DNA from: Lachnospiraceae bacterium
GTDB lineage: Bacteria; Bacillota; Clostridia; Lachnospirales; Lachnospiraceae
Length of the DNA stretch: 64,000 nucleotides
Direction: 5' to 3'
NCBI GenBank assembly: GCA_902363835.1
Contig: CABJBM010000031.1
Span: 1 to 64,000 of the forward strand
Shown here: in pieces, positions 16,222 to 24,273 of the stretch
Numbering within the stretch: position 1 is the stretch's first letter
Layout of the letters: each line of letters starts with the position of its first letter
Made by a program: the position numbers and the translations under genes
The notes under the pieces: model-generated
Told to the model about the DNA's origin: nothing
Seen by the model: the letters and a program-made list of their open reading frames with translations, nothing else
The model's database searches: none

Positions 16222-16447
16222 AAGATTAAAAAGATGGGAATTATTTTGCTGCCTTTTCTGAATAAACCGTGGTCACAAGGGTTTCATAGGGTACCCGTTC
16301 CGTTAACTGCCCTGATTCTTCCAAAATGTTTTCCAGAAGCTCAAAGCTCTCTTTCTCAAATACCGTATCCCCTTTCCAGGTATCCTGTGCCTTATACCGT
16401 TCAATAATAGTGGCAATCGTATCTACGTCTGTTTCTTTAAACTGGGG
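16222..16447. repeat. Right copy of the ~227-bp direct repeat flanking the xylan island
   Basis: This is the partner of 4146-4372. It forms the 3' end of the complete binding-protein gene. Recombination between the copies would remove 12,076 bp and leave one intact binding-protein gene in front of the 2-hydroxyacid dehydrogenase. Confidence 0.9.
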
Positions 16448-17248
16448 CTGAATTACTTTTGCGATTTCTTCCGCTGAGTGGGAATTCACGTATTCCAGAC
16501 CTTTTTGAATGGCGTTGGTGAATTTCTGGATGATTTCCGGATTTTTTTCCAGATAGCTTTTCTTTGCGCTGTAGGCAGTGTATGGGATATAACCGGAATC
16601 AACGCCCAGAGAAGCTACTACGTGGCCGCTGCCTTCTTTTTCAAGTCCTGTGGCAAATGGTTCAAACTCTACGGTATAATCTGCGTCATTGCTGGTAAAG
16701 GCTGCAGCAGTCAGGCCAAAGTTTATGCTCTGGTCAATGGTCAGATCCGCGGCAGGGTCAATGCCGTTTTTCTTTAGGATATACTCAAATACCATTTGCG
16801 GCATTCCCCCGGCTCTTCCGCCGAGTACCTTTTTTCCTTTCAGATCTGTCCACTTGAAGTTGGGCTGAGGTTCTCTTCCTACAAGAAAGTTCCCGGCTCT
16901 CTGGGTCAGCTGAGCGAAGTTGACAGCATAGTCTTTTGATCCGTTTGCGTAAGTATAGATGCTGGCTTCAGAACCCATAAATCCGATATCGGCATCGCCT
17001 GATATCAGAGCAGTCATGACCTTGTCGGCGCCGGCCCCGTTGACTAAGGTCAGGTTAATGCCCTCATCCTCAAAATATCCCAGTTCAATGGCTGAATACT
17101 GGGGGGCGTAGAAGATGGAATGGGCAACTTCATTTAGTGTTACCGGAGTTAATTCGGATGCTTTTGCTTTTGAGCCGCAGGCAGTCAGGCTAAGTAAAGA
17201 AGCTCCGGTGAGTATGGCCGCCAGAAAAAAGTGATAGGCTTTTCTCAT
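16241..17248 (-). CDS. NMT1/THI5-type ABC substrate-binding lipoprotein, 335 aa
   Basis: The signal peptide ends with lipobox LTAC (Cys about 25). The mature part begins with the family-typical VTLNEVAHSIFYAPQYSAIE and contains GADKVMTALISGDADIGFMG, as in SsuA/TauA/ThiY-like binding proteins. Candidate ligands are aliphatic sulfonates, pyrimidine precursors or similar small molecules; none can be chosen from sequence. No permease or ATPase genes adjoin it. GGAGG lies before the ATG. Its 3' end is duplicated at 4146-4372. Confidence 0.88.
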   Translation of the reverse strand: MRKAYHFFLAAILTGASLLSLTACGSKAKASELTPVTLNEVAHSIFYAPQYSAIELGYFEDEGINLTLVNGAGADKVMTALISGDADIGFMGSEASIYTYANGSKDYAVNFAQLTQRAGNFLVGREPQPNFKWTDLKGKKVLGGRAGGMPQMVFEYILKKNGIDPAADLTIDQSINFGLTAAAFTSNDADYTVEFEPFATGLEKEGSGHVVASLGVDSGYIPYTAYSAKKSYLEKNPEIIQKFTNAIQKGLEYVNSHSAEEIAKVIQPQFKETDVDTIATIIERYKAQDTWKGDTVFEKESFELLENILEESGQLTERVPYETLVTTVYSEKAAK

Positions 17249-17323
17249 AAAATCCTCCTTAGGGAAATCTTAATACTACATTTTATTATGAGAATATGGG
17301 AAGGTACTTTGTCTCAAAAAATT

Positions 17324-17455
17324 TTATATTTTCACTCCTGCATTCGTTACATAATAAAAAAGCGGCCGTATATGCTTTCTGGCCGTGGTTCTGCAGCTTG
17401 TTAGAGAGGCTGCCAGCATAAGCGCTGCCAGAAATAAGACAATCATTTTTTTCAT
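17324..17455 (-). CDS. Small lipoprotein or truncated binding-protein start, 43 aa
   Basis: An AGGAGG-preceded ATG encodes a clean lipoprotein signal, MKKMIVLFLAALMLAASLTS, then Cys and RTTARKHIRPLFYYVTNAGV before the stop. The mature part is only about 23 residues, so this is either a very small lipoprotein or the surviving front of a gene whose remainder was lost. It lies 75 nt upstream of the binding-protein gene and could be a relic of a tandem paralogue. Confidence 0.5.
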   Translation of the reverse strand: MKKMIVLFLAALMLAASLTSCRTTARKHIRPLFYYVTNAGVKI

Positions 17456-17609
17456 ATCGTGCCTCCTTTTTAGTATCTCCTAGTGGCATTGTATGAAATC
17501 GGTCAGGCTGGAGTTACGGCCATTTTGCATCTTTCTATATTTTAAGTGGAATAAGAGGACAAACTGTGTTATACTCCTATAGTAAAATTTACAAAACAGG
17601 AGAAATACA

Positions 17610-18419
17610 ATGGACTATCGGATGATCGTGCTGGATTTGGATGGGACTCTGACTAATCGGAATAAGGAGATCACGCCCAGGACCAAGGAGGCACTTTTTG
17701 AATTAAAACGACAGGGCGGAATTATTGTACTGGCTTCCGGACGGCCCACTTACGGGGTGATGCCCCTTGCCAGGGAATTGGAGCTGCATGAATCAGGAGG
17801 ATACATTCTGTCTTTTAACGGAGGCCGTATCATTGACTGCAAAACAGGGGAAACTGTTTTTGCAAAGGAATTGCCTGTGACCTCCAATCCCAGAATTATC
17901 CGTATGGCAAAGGAACATGATGTGAATATTCTTACCTATGAGAATGATCTTATCATCACTCCCAATGCCGGGGATGAATATGTGGGAAAGGAAGCTGCCA
18001 TCAACAGGCTGGAAATAAAGGAAGTTCGGGATATGGAGTCTTATGTACAGTTTCCGGTTGTAAAATTCCTGATGCTTGAAGAGGGCGATTACCTTGCCAT
18101 GGTGGAGCCGAGAGTAAAAGCGGCTTTAGGGCGGGATTACAGCGTTTACCGTTCAGAACCCTATTTTCTGGAGATTCTTCCTAAGGGGATTGACAAGGCG
18201 GCAAGTCTGGAACGCCTGCTTTTAAGACTTGGCATGAGCCGGGATGAGATGATTGCCTGCGGAGACGGCTACAATGATTTGTCCATGATCCAATATGCAG
18301 GGCTTGGTGTTGCTATGGAAAATGCAGTCCTTCCAGTGAAGACGGCAGCCGATTTTGTGACTTACTCCAATAACCATGACGGAGTGGCCCACGTTGTAGA
18401 AAAATTTATGCTTTCCTGA
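17610..18419 (+). CDS. Cof-type HAD-IIB phosphatase, 269 aa
   Basis: HAD motif I is VLDLDGTLTNRNK (nucleophile Asp at about 8), motif II LASGRP, motif III Lys in PKGIDKAASL and motif IV GDGYNDLSMI (about 218-227). The long C2B cap between motifs II and III fits the Cof/YbjI subfamily, which dephosphorylates sugar phosphates, FMN or PLP with broad specificity. CAGGAG lies before the ATG. It stands alone between the accessory region and yerC. Confidence 0.9.
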   Translation: MDYRMIVLDLDGTLTNRNKEITPRTKEALFELKRQGGIIVLASGRPTYGVMPLARELELHESGGYILSFNGGRIIDCKTGETVFAKELPVTSNPRIIRMAKEHDVNILTYENDLIITPNAGDEYVGKEAAINRLEIKEVRDMESYVQFPVVKFLMLEEGDYLAMVEPRVKAALGRDYSVYRSEPYFLEILPKGIDKAASLERLLLRLGMSRDEMIACGDGYNDLSMIQYAGLGVAMENAVLPVKTAADFVTYSNNHDGVAHVVEKFMLS

Positions 18420-18505
18420 TGTTTGCGGAGGGTGGACTTTACAACTTTAGTATGTTAAAATGCATCTGAGAGCAAAAACAAGAAAAAAGGGGATTGATTA
18501 ATATC

Positions 18506-18808
18506 ATGAATAAAAAGATTAAGACAGATGCGGTAGACCATCTGTTTGAGGCCATTTTGACCTTAAAATCATCAGAAGAATGTTATACTTTTTTTGAGGA
18601 TGTATGTACCGTTAATGAGCTGTTAAGCTTATCCCAAAGGTATGAGGTGGCGAAAATGCTGCGGGAGGGCCGTACTTATCTGGAAATTGCGGAAAAGACG
18701 GGGGCGTCCACCGCGACCATCAGCCGTGTGAACCGTTCCTTAAATTATGGGAACGATGGATATGATATGGTGTTTAAGCGTTTGGAAGAGGAAAAAAGAG
18801 AAGGTTAA
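18506..18808 (+). CDS. yerC: YerC/YecD family TrpR-related DNA-binding protein, 100 aa
   Basis: This small helical protein shows the TrpR-like fold: SLSQRYEVAKMLREGRTYLEIAEKTGASTATISRVNRSLNYGNDGY contains the helix-turn-helix. The family is widespread in Firmicutes and its target is not established. Two starts are possible: a TTG at 18494 immediately after AAAAGGGG (too close) and the ATG used here, 13 nt from that site. A hairpin terminator follows directly. Confidence 0.85.
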   Translation: MNKKIKTDAVDHLFEAILTLKSSEECYTFFEDVCTVNELLSLSQRYEVAKMLREGRTYLEIAEKTGASTATISRVNRSLNYGNDGYDMVFKRLEEEKREG

Positions 18809-18811
18809 TGA

Positions 18812-18850
18812 AAACAGGGACAAGCCGGGAGTTGGTACTTGCCCCTGTTT
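18812..18850. terminator. Convergent terminator of yerC and the DUF1836 gene
   Basis: AAACAGGGACAAG and CTTGCCCCTGTTT pair with one mismatch; a T-rich tract follows on the plus strand. Confidence 0.75.
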
Positions 18851-18852
18851 TA

Positions 18853-19473
18853 TTATTTTTTCTTTTTTACGTTTACAGGTTCGGTTTCCCTTAAATCATC
18901 AATGATCTGTTCAATGATCTGTTTTTTTAAGTACACATCAAAGGAAAGCTCACAGATCCAGGAAAAGAGGCGGAGATACTCCAGATCATCTCCCTGCAGC
19001 CCTTTGTTTTCAAAGGTCTTGCCGGCGCGCTGATACTTTTGAGTAATATCTTCCCTGATACGGCCCATATCCCCTTCCACCTGGGAGAAGATCTCCCTGT
19101 AAATATCTTCCAAAGGAATCTCTTCCGAAGAATTAAAATGCTTTTCCGTAATGGGACGGAAGAGCTGTTCAATGTCATGGAAGGAGAGCAGATTTTTGAA
19201 ATAATATATAAATATGAGAAGCAGGATGTGCTCTCTGGAATATTTCTTTTTATTAGGAGCCGGAAGCAGATTGTTTTTTGCATAATTGTTGATCATGGTC
19301 TTTGTCAGGACCTTGTCTTCCGGATGGCGTTTGGTATCTTTTAAATGCTCATCCATAAAGGTGGTGACCTGATCCATGTACAGATCAATATTAGGAATGG
19401 TTTCCGGTTTGATATGATCTAAAGATTCCAGATACTTTAGGATGTCCTGCATTCTTTCGTCGTTGGTCTTCAT
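18853..19473 (-). CDS. DUF1836 domain protein, 206 aa
   Basis: This soluble, highly charged helical protein has the DUF1836 pattern. An N-terminal segment carries DKVLTKTMINNYAKNNLLPAPNKKKYSREH, resembling the wing of a MerR-like DNA-binding domain, followed by LLLIFIYYFKNLLS. A role as transcriptional regulator is only suggested by that fold. The chosen ATG has AAAGAGG upstream; the frame extends 36 codons further but without a better site. It converges on yerC. Confidence 0.75.
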   Translation of the reverse strand: MKTNDERMQDILKYLESLDHIKPETIPNIDLYMDQVTTFMDEHLKDTKRHPEDKVLTKTMINNYAKNNLLPAPNKKKYSREHILLLIFIYYFKNLLSFHDIEQLFRPITEKHFNSSEEIPLEDIYREIFSQVEGDMGRIREDITQKYQRAGKTFENKGLQGDDLEYLRLFSWICELSFDVYLKKQIIEQIIDDLRETEPVNVKKKK

Positions 19474-19669
19474 ATGTTTTCCTCTTTCCTGCCCATGCCT
19501 TTTGGACATAAAGATATGCCTGCAGGGCGCCGGCCTTGTGTGCGGCGGCTGCCGTACACGAGGGCTGATCCCCTTTATCATATCATATTATATAGTATTC
19601 AATACCAGATGACAAGGGGGAAAAAGATATAATGCACTAAATTTTTTTGAGAATACCTGAAAAAGTTTC

Positions 19670-19697
19670 TTGACTTTTGCAGAATGTGTGCTAATCT
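19670..19697 (+). promoter_or_regulatory. SigA-type promoter of ridA
   Basis: TTGACT and TAATCT are spaced by 16 bp, 40 nt upstream of the ridA start. Confidence 0.6.
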
Positions 19698-19736
19698 AGA
19701 ATTATCAGTGAGATGAACGAAAGGAGACACATCATT

Positions 19737-20120
19737 ATGAAAAAAGTATTAGCAACAGAAAAAGCGCCGGCAGCAATCGGCCCATATTCTCAGGGCGTTC
19801 GCGGAGGCGATTACGTATTTATATCAGGACAGCTTCCCATTGACCCTGCTACCGGTGAGTTTGCAGGAGATGATATCGTATCCCAGACAAAACAGTCATT
19901 GACAAACATCAAGTCCATTCTGGAAAGCGAAGGCTTATCCATGGCTAATGTGGTTAAGACCACTGTTTTATTAAAGAATATCAGCGAATTTGGAGCCATG
20001 AACGAGGTTTACGCATCTTTCTTTGAAGGCGAATGCCCGGCAAGAGCTGCATACGAAGTGGCAGCACTTCCAAAGAATGCTCTGGTTGAAATCGAAGCCA
20101 TCGCATATTGCGGCAAGTAA
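19737..20120 (+). CDS. ridA: RidA family reactive-intermediate deaminase, 127 aa
   Basis: This is the YjgF/YER057c/UK114 enzyme that hydrolyses 2-aminoacrylate and other enamine/imine intermediates formed by PLP enzymes. The length is normal. APAAIGPYSQGV, the VFISGQLPIDP block and the active-site Arg in CPARAAYEV (about 105), plus Glu in VEIEAIAY, are all present. It acts as a cytoplasmic trimer. AAAGGAG precedes the ATG. It stands as a single gene behind its own promoter. Confidence 0.95.
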   Translation: MKKVLATEKAPAAIGPYSQGVRGGDYVFISGQLPIDPATGEFAGDDIVSQTKQSLTNIKSILESEGLSMANVVKTTVLLKNISEFGAMNEVYASFFEGECPARAAYEVAALPKNALVEIEAIAYCGK

Positions 20121-20246
20121 TGAGTCAGGCGCAGGAATGCAGGCATTGCTGTATTTGACGAATAATTGCCGGACCAGTTTCTGAGAATTCATTTTAAGGG
20201 AACGAAATCGGGGAGCAGGTTACTTTGAGATGCCTTACAGCGTTTC

Positions 20247-20267
20247 AGAGAGCTTTGCTCTCTTTTT
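20247..20267 (+). terminator. Terminator downstream of ridA
   Basis: AGAGAGC-TTT-GCTCTCT followed by TTTT; a compact, strong intrinsic terminator. Confidence 0.8.
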
Positions 20268-20339
20268 GTATTTCTGTAAACATGAGGTGTATTTCAGGGG
20301 CAGTTGTAGAAATAAAGGGCTTTTTGCGAAAGAAATGGG

Positions 20340-20367
20340 TTGCATATTGACGGACTTATATTATAAT
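20340..20367 (+). promoter_or_regulatory. Candidate promoter of the folC unit
   Basis: TTGCAT and TATAAT are spaced by 16 bp about 95 nt before the leader peptide. Confidence 0.5.
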
Positions 20368-20460
20368 AAATTAGAAGTCCGATTTGTTTTTTGGCTCATC
20401 GGAAGGCTGGTTTTCCGCATCCAGGCCCCATTGAGGGTGTGTTAAGGAGGAAAATCAAGT

Positions 20461-20499
20461 ATGAAATTAAGGTTAAAAGAAATGGAAGCTGGTACTTAA
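20461..20499 (+). CDS. Possible 12-aa leader peptide before folC
   Basis: An ATG 7 nt after AAGGAGG encodes MKLRLKEMEAGT and stops 3 nt before the folC ATG. The good ribosome-binding site belongs to this frame rather than to folC, whose own upstream sequence is poor. folC may be translated by coupling to it, or the leader may simply be an accident around the site. Confidence 0.4.
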   Translation: MKLRLKEMEAGT

Positions 20500-20502
20500 A
20501 CG

Positions 20503-21876
20503 ATGAAGATTGACGAAACGGCAGAAGAATATCTGGGCCGGATTCCCATGTGGACCAGAAAGAAAAATTCTCTGGAAGATATCAGGAAGTTCCTTTGTGA
20601 GATGGGGGAACCGGATGAAGGGATGAAGATTTTTCATGTGGCAGGTACCAATGGAAAAGGGTCGGTATGCGCATTTTTACAGTCTGTTTTAAGAAAAGCA
20701 GGCTGCAGTGTAGGGACCTTTACCTCCCCTCATCTGGTGGAAATCAGAGAACGTTTCTGCATAAATGGAGAAATGGCGGCGGGAAAGGTTTTTGAAGAAA
20801 GCTATCAGGCCGTCAGAAGACTTTCCGAGAACATGATGAAGAAAGGATATTGCCATCCGTCTTACTTTGAATTTCTGTTTTATATGGCAATGGACATGTT
20901 CCATAAGGCAGAAGTGGACATCGTAATTCTGGAAACCGGCCTTGGAGGAAGGCTTGACACGACTAATGTCATAAGACACCCCCTGGTGTCTGTGATCACT
21001 TCCATCAGCCTGGATCATACGGAATATTTAGGAGATACCATTGAAAAGATCGCATGGGAAAAAGCTGGAATTATAAAGAGAGGGATACCGGTAGTCTTTG
21101 ACGGAAACGATTGCCAGGCTTCCCAGGTTATCCGCACCAGGGCAGAGGAGCTTGGTTCCCCTTTCCATGAAGTGGACAGGCAGGGATATGAAATAACCGG
21201 CTGCAAGGATCATGGCTGCCAGGCCAGATTTTTTACAGCAGAGGGAGATTTCATTGAGGTTACGGTTCCTTCTGCTGCTGAATATCAGGTGATGAATGCC
21301 TTTCTTTCGTTTAAGGCTCTTGAAGCTGCAGGGCTTAAGGAGGCCATGGGCCTTTCCATAACCCGGTCTCAGATAAAAGAAGGGATCACCCACATGTATT
21401 GGCCGGGAAGGATGGAAGAGGTGCTGCCGGGAGTATATTTGGATGGCGCCCATAATCCTGGGGGTATCAAGGCCTTTGTCAAGGCAGCGGCCGGTTTGTG
21501 TGAAGCGGGAAAAAAACGTGCTGATATTTTATTTTCGTCAGTATCCGATAAGGATCATGATAAAATGATAAAGGAAATCGCAGGGGCGCTGCCTCTTGAT
21601 CAGGCAGCAGTGACTCATATTCATTCAGAGAGGGGACTTGAAACAGAGGTCCTGCTTAAAGAGTTTCAAAATGCCTGCGGCTGCAGTGTGGAAGGATTTC
21701 AGACCGTAGAAGAGGCTGTTTTATACATGCTTCATAAAAAGGATGAAGAGCATCTGCTGTTTTGTGTAGGTTCTCTTTACCTCATGGGGGAGATAAAAAC
21801 GGTTTTAAGGAGGAACTCCATTCCATGGATACCTGGATGCCCTGAGAAGATGGGCGGGAAAGAGGAAAGCATATGA
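20503..21876 (+). CDS. folC: Folylpolyglutamate / dihydrofolate synthase, 457 aa
   Basis: FolC adds glutamate residues to (dihydro)folate using ATP, so keeping folates in the cell. The P-loop VAGTNGKGSVCAFL lies at about 47-60, the Mur-ligase-type Lys/His region includes LDHTEYLG, and the C-terminal domain begins near YLDGAHNPGG. The length is as expected. Its stop overlaps the start of the next small gene (ATGA). There is no strong own ribosome-binding site (see leader). Confidence 0.93.
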   Translation: MKIDETAEEYLGRIPMWTRKKNSLEDIRKFLCEMGEPDEGMKIFHVAGTNGKGSVCAFLQSVLRKAGCSVGTFTSPHLVEIRERFCINGEMAAGKVFEESYQAVRRLSENMMKKGYCHPSYFEFLFYMAMDMFHKAEVDIVILETGLGGRLDTTNVIRHPLVSVITSISLDHTEYLGDTIEKIAWEKAGIIKRGIPVVFDGNDCQASQVIRTRAEELGSPFHEVDRQGYEITGCKDHGCQARFFTAEGDFIEVTVPSAAEYQVMNAFLSFKALEAAGLKEAMGLSITRSQIKEGITHMYWPGRMEEVLPGVYLDGAHNPGGIKAFVKAAAGLCEAGKKRADILFSSVSDKDHDKMIKEIAGALPLDQAAVTHIHSERGLETEVLLKEFQNACGCSVEGFQTVEEAVLYMLHKKDEEHLLFCVGSLYLMGEIKTVLRRNSIPWIPGCPEKMGGKEESI

Positions 21877-22013
21877 TTGATTTTGAAGCTGAGATTAACA
21901 GCTACAGGCCAAGCCTGGAGGTTGATGCCATTGAAGATGCCATTGTCAGAAGTGATCTGACGGATATGAATGACTTAATGATGGATCTCATAAAAGAAGT
22001 CAACAAGGAATAG
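21873..22013 (+). CDS. Small acidic hypothetical protein, 46 aa
   Basis: It starts inside the folC stop and encodes MIDFEAEINSYRPSLEVDAI followed by EDAIVRSDLTDMNDLMMDLI and KEVNKE. It is acidic, probably all-helical and soluble, with no motif I recognise. Position and overlap place it in the folC-TPR operon. GAAAGAGGAAAG serves as ribosome-binding site. The tight packing between two real genes argues that it is translated. Confidence 0.7.
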   Translation: MIDFEAEINSYRPSLEVDAIEDAIVRSDLTDMNDLMMDLIKEVNKE

Positions 22014-22024
22014 GCGGTTAAAGT

Positions 22025-23341
22025 ATGGATTATGAAAGAAAAACCAGGGTAATCGCAAACAGCTATTATAACATGGGGCTGGAACGGGCAAAGCTGAGAG
22101 ACTTGTCAGGTGCATCCGAATGTTTGAAAAAAAGCCTTCATTTTAACAAGTACATGACGGATGCCAGAAACCTTTTAGGGCTGATTTATTATGAGGTCGG
22201 AGAGGTGGGGGAAGCTCTTGTGCAATGGGTGATCAGTATGAACCTGCAGCCTGAGGAGAACCGTGCGGACCGTTACCTGGGTGAGATACAGAGAAAATCA
22301 GGTGCAATGGAAACGGAGCGGCGGGCAGTAAGAAGGTTTAACCAGGCATTGATTTACGCCCAGAACGGAAGTGAGGATCTGGCGATCCTGCAGCTTAACA
22401 AGGTTGTGGAAAGCAAGCCCAATTATGTGAAGGCACAGCTTTTACTGGCGCTCTTATGCATTGCAAGGGAGGATTACCAAAAGGCAGGAAAAGCTGTTTA
22501 TAAAGTGCTGCAGATTGACCGGAATCACCCTAAGGCGCTTTATTACAAATCTCTGGTAAAAGATGCCGGGGTGAATGTAAAAAGTGAGCGGGAGCCGGAA
22601 AAACGAAAGCTGAAAAATGTGCTTTCCCACAGGCAGATGGAAGATGACGATGTGATCATCCCTCCAAGCTATCGGGAGAATACCAAGGATCAGGCGGTGT
22701 GGAACATCCTTGCCGGGCTTTTGCTGGGAGCTGCGGTGGTATTTTTTCTGGTAATGCCGGCAAATACAAAGTCCATTAATGAAAGTCATAACAAGGAAAT
22801 GTTAAAATACAGCGAAGCCTTAAGTCAGGCCAACCAAAAGGCTGACAGCCTGGCAGGACAGCTGGAATCCTTAGAAACAGAAAAAAAGACAGCAGAGGCA
22901 TCCTTAGCCTCTATTACCAGTGATTCAGACAGTGTTCTGGCCCAGTATCAGGCCGTAATTGGAATCCTTCAGGCCTATAAGAAAGATAATTTTCCGGCTG
23001 CTGTGCAGATCTATGCCGGGTTGAACCCGGATCTCATCACCTCCTCCGATGTTCAGGCGGTAATCGGTGAGATTAAAAAAGATATGACAGAAAAAGGCTG
23101 TCCGATTTTGGAAGGCCTTGGGGATAAGGCAATGGAGGCAGGGGATGCCCAGACTGCCCTTGTTTATTATTTAAAATGCATTGACCTAAAGCCAAACAGC
23201 TGGCAGGCAAAATTCAAGACAGCGGTCATTTATAAAGGAATGGATCAGAAGGAACAGGCCAACGGGCTGTTCTCCGACATCATCAATAACAGTAAAGATG
23301 AAGAGCTATCTGCTAAGGCGAAATCAGAACGTGGTTTTTAG
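22025..23341 (+). CDS. TPR-repeat membrane protein, 438 aa
   Basis: Tetratricopeptide repeats cover about 10-185 (for example ARNLLGLIYYEVGEVGEALV and VKAQLLLALLCIAREDYQKA). A single membrane helix (WNILAGLLLGAAVVFFLVM) lies at about 224-243, then a coiled coil (about 258-300) and further TPRs to the end (DAQTALVYYLKCIDLKPNSWQ). The first TPR block is probably cytoplasmic and the C-terminal half outside. The function is unknown; such scaffolds often serve envelope or sporulation complexes. It lies directly before the spoIIA operon. Confidence 0.8.
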   Translation: MDYERKTRVIANSYYNMGLERAKLRDLSGASECLKKSLHFNKYMTDARNLLGLIYYEVGEVGEALVQWVISMNLQPEENRADRYLGEIQRKSGAMETERRAVRRFNQALIYAQNGSEDLAILQLNKVVESKPNYVKAQLLLALLCIAREDYQKAGKAVYKVLQIDRNHPKALYYKSLVKDAGVNVKSEREPEKRKLKNVLSHRQMEDDDVIIPPSYRENTKDQAVWNILAGLLLGAAVVFFLVMPANTKSINESHNKEMLKYSEALSQANQKADSLAGQLESLETEKKTAEASLASITSDSDSVLAQYQAVIGILQAYKKDNFPAAVQIYAGLNPDLITSSDVQAVIGEIKKDMTEKGCPILEGLGDKAMEAGDAQTALVYYLKCIDLKPNSWQAKFKTAVIYKGMDQKEQANGLFSDIINNSKDEELSAKAKSERGF

Positions 23342-23357
23342 AAGGCAGAATGCAGAG

Positions 23358-23400
23358 AAAGACACTACAGAAAAGATATTTTTTTGTGGTGTCTTTTTTT
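23358..23400 (+). terminator. Terminator before spoIIAA
   Basis: AAAGACACTAC and GTGGTGTCTTT form an 11-bp stem with one G-T pair, followed by a run of Ts. Confidence 0.75.
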
Positions 23401-23481
23401 ACTCCCGGATCTTTTCCGGCGGGCAATGACGTTCTTTTCTGGTATTACGGACAGACAATAAGGAATGGAGGAGTATTGCAT

Positions 23482-23823
23482 ATGAATCAACCATACTTTA
23501 CATATGAAGCAGAGGGCCAGACATTAATCGTCCATCTGCCAGAGGAGTTGGATCATCATAACTGTTCAGGGCTTAAATACGAAACCGATTTAATCCTTTC
23601 TGAGAACTATATTAAGCGCATTGTTTTCGATTTTACAAAAACCAGGTTCATGGATTCTTCGGGAATTGGTATTTTACTGAACAGGTATAAGCAGATGGCT
23701 TTAAGCGGGGGGACCATAGCCATCTACGGTGCAGGTCCCCAGGCTCTCCGCATTCTTAAAATAGGGGGCATTTTAAAATTAATGAAATTATATGACTCTA
23801 AGGAAGCTGCAGTCACAGGTTGA
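23482..23823 (+). CDS. spoIIAA: Anti-sigma-F antagonist SpoIIAA, 113 aa
   Basis: A STAS-domain protein that frees SigF from SpoIIAB in the forespore. The phosphorylated Ser lies in FMDSSGIGILLNRY (about 57-59). The length is typical. GGAGGAG precedes the ATG, and the frame before it extends through the upstream terminator and is not coding. It is the first gene of spoIIAA-spoIIAB-sigF, 10 nt before spoIIAB. Confidence 0.95.
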   Translation: MNQPYFTYEAEGQTLIVHLPEELDHHNCSGLKYETDLILSENYIKRIVFDFTKTRFMDSSGIGILLNRYKQMALSGGTIAIYGAGPQALRILKIGGILKLMKLYDSKEAAVTG

Positions 23824-23833
23824 GGAGGAACGT

Positions 23834-24268
23834 ATGTCAGAACAGAATAAACCAGAAATTCTGAAAATGGAATTGGAAGCCCTGTCAAAGAATGAAGAGT
23901 TTGCCAGAGTGGCAGTGGCTGTTTTTATGGCAAGGTTAAACCCCACTCTGGAAGAGGTGGATGATGTAAAAACGGCCGTGTCGGAGGCTGTTACAAATGC
24001 TGTCATCCATGGATACCAGGGGCAGGGAGGGATCATTTACTTGGAAGTGAGGATAGACGGACAGGAGATTACCGTAACCGTTGAGGATACAGGTATCGGC
24101 ATCCCTGATATCAAGCTGGCCATGGAACCTATGTATACCACAGATCCGGATGGAGAACGGTCAGGCATGGGATTTTCCTTTATGGAAGCGTTTATGGATC
24201 AGGTGGAAGTAAAGTCGGCTCCCGGTGAGGGGACTGCCGTGACCATGAAAAAGAAGATTAGCGGGTGA
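23834..24268 (+). CDS. spoIIAB: Anti-sigma-F factor / kinase SpoIIAB, 144 aa
   Basis: This GHKL-type ATPase binds and inhibits SigF and phosphorylates SpoIIAA. The N box is EAVTNAVIHGYQG (about 45-57), the G1 box EDTGIGIPD and the G2 region RSGMGFSFMEAF. GAGGAGG lies before the ATG. The stop overlaps a GTG that could also start sigF. Confidence 0.96.
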   Translation: MSEQNKPEILKMELEALSKNEEFARVAVAVFMARLNPTLEEVDDVKTAVSEAVTNAVIHGYQGQGGIIYLEVRIDGQEITVTVEDTGIGIPDIKLAMEPMYTTDPDGERSGMGFSFMEAFMDQVEVKSAPGEGTAVTMKKKISG

Positions 24269-24273
24269 GCCTT

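Larger units (their letters stand above)
20121..20460 (+). other. Intergenic region between ridA and folC leader
   Basis: No gene is seen. It holds a terminator (20247-20267), a promoter-like pair (20340-20367) and a hairpin GGACTT...AAGTCC at about 20352-20380 that overlaps the -10 region. Confidence 0.5.
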
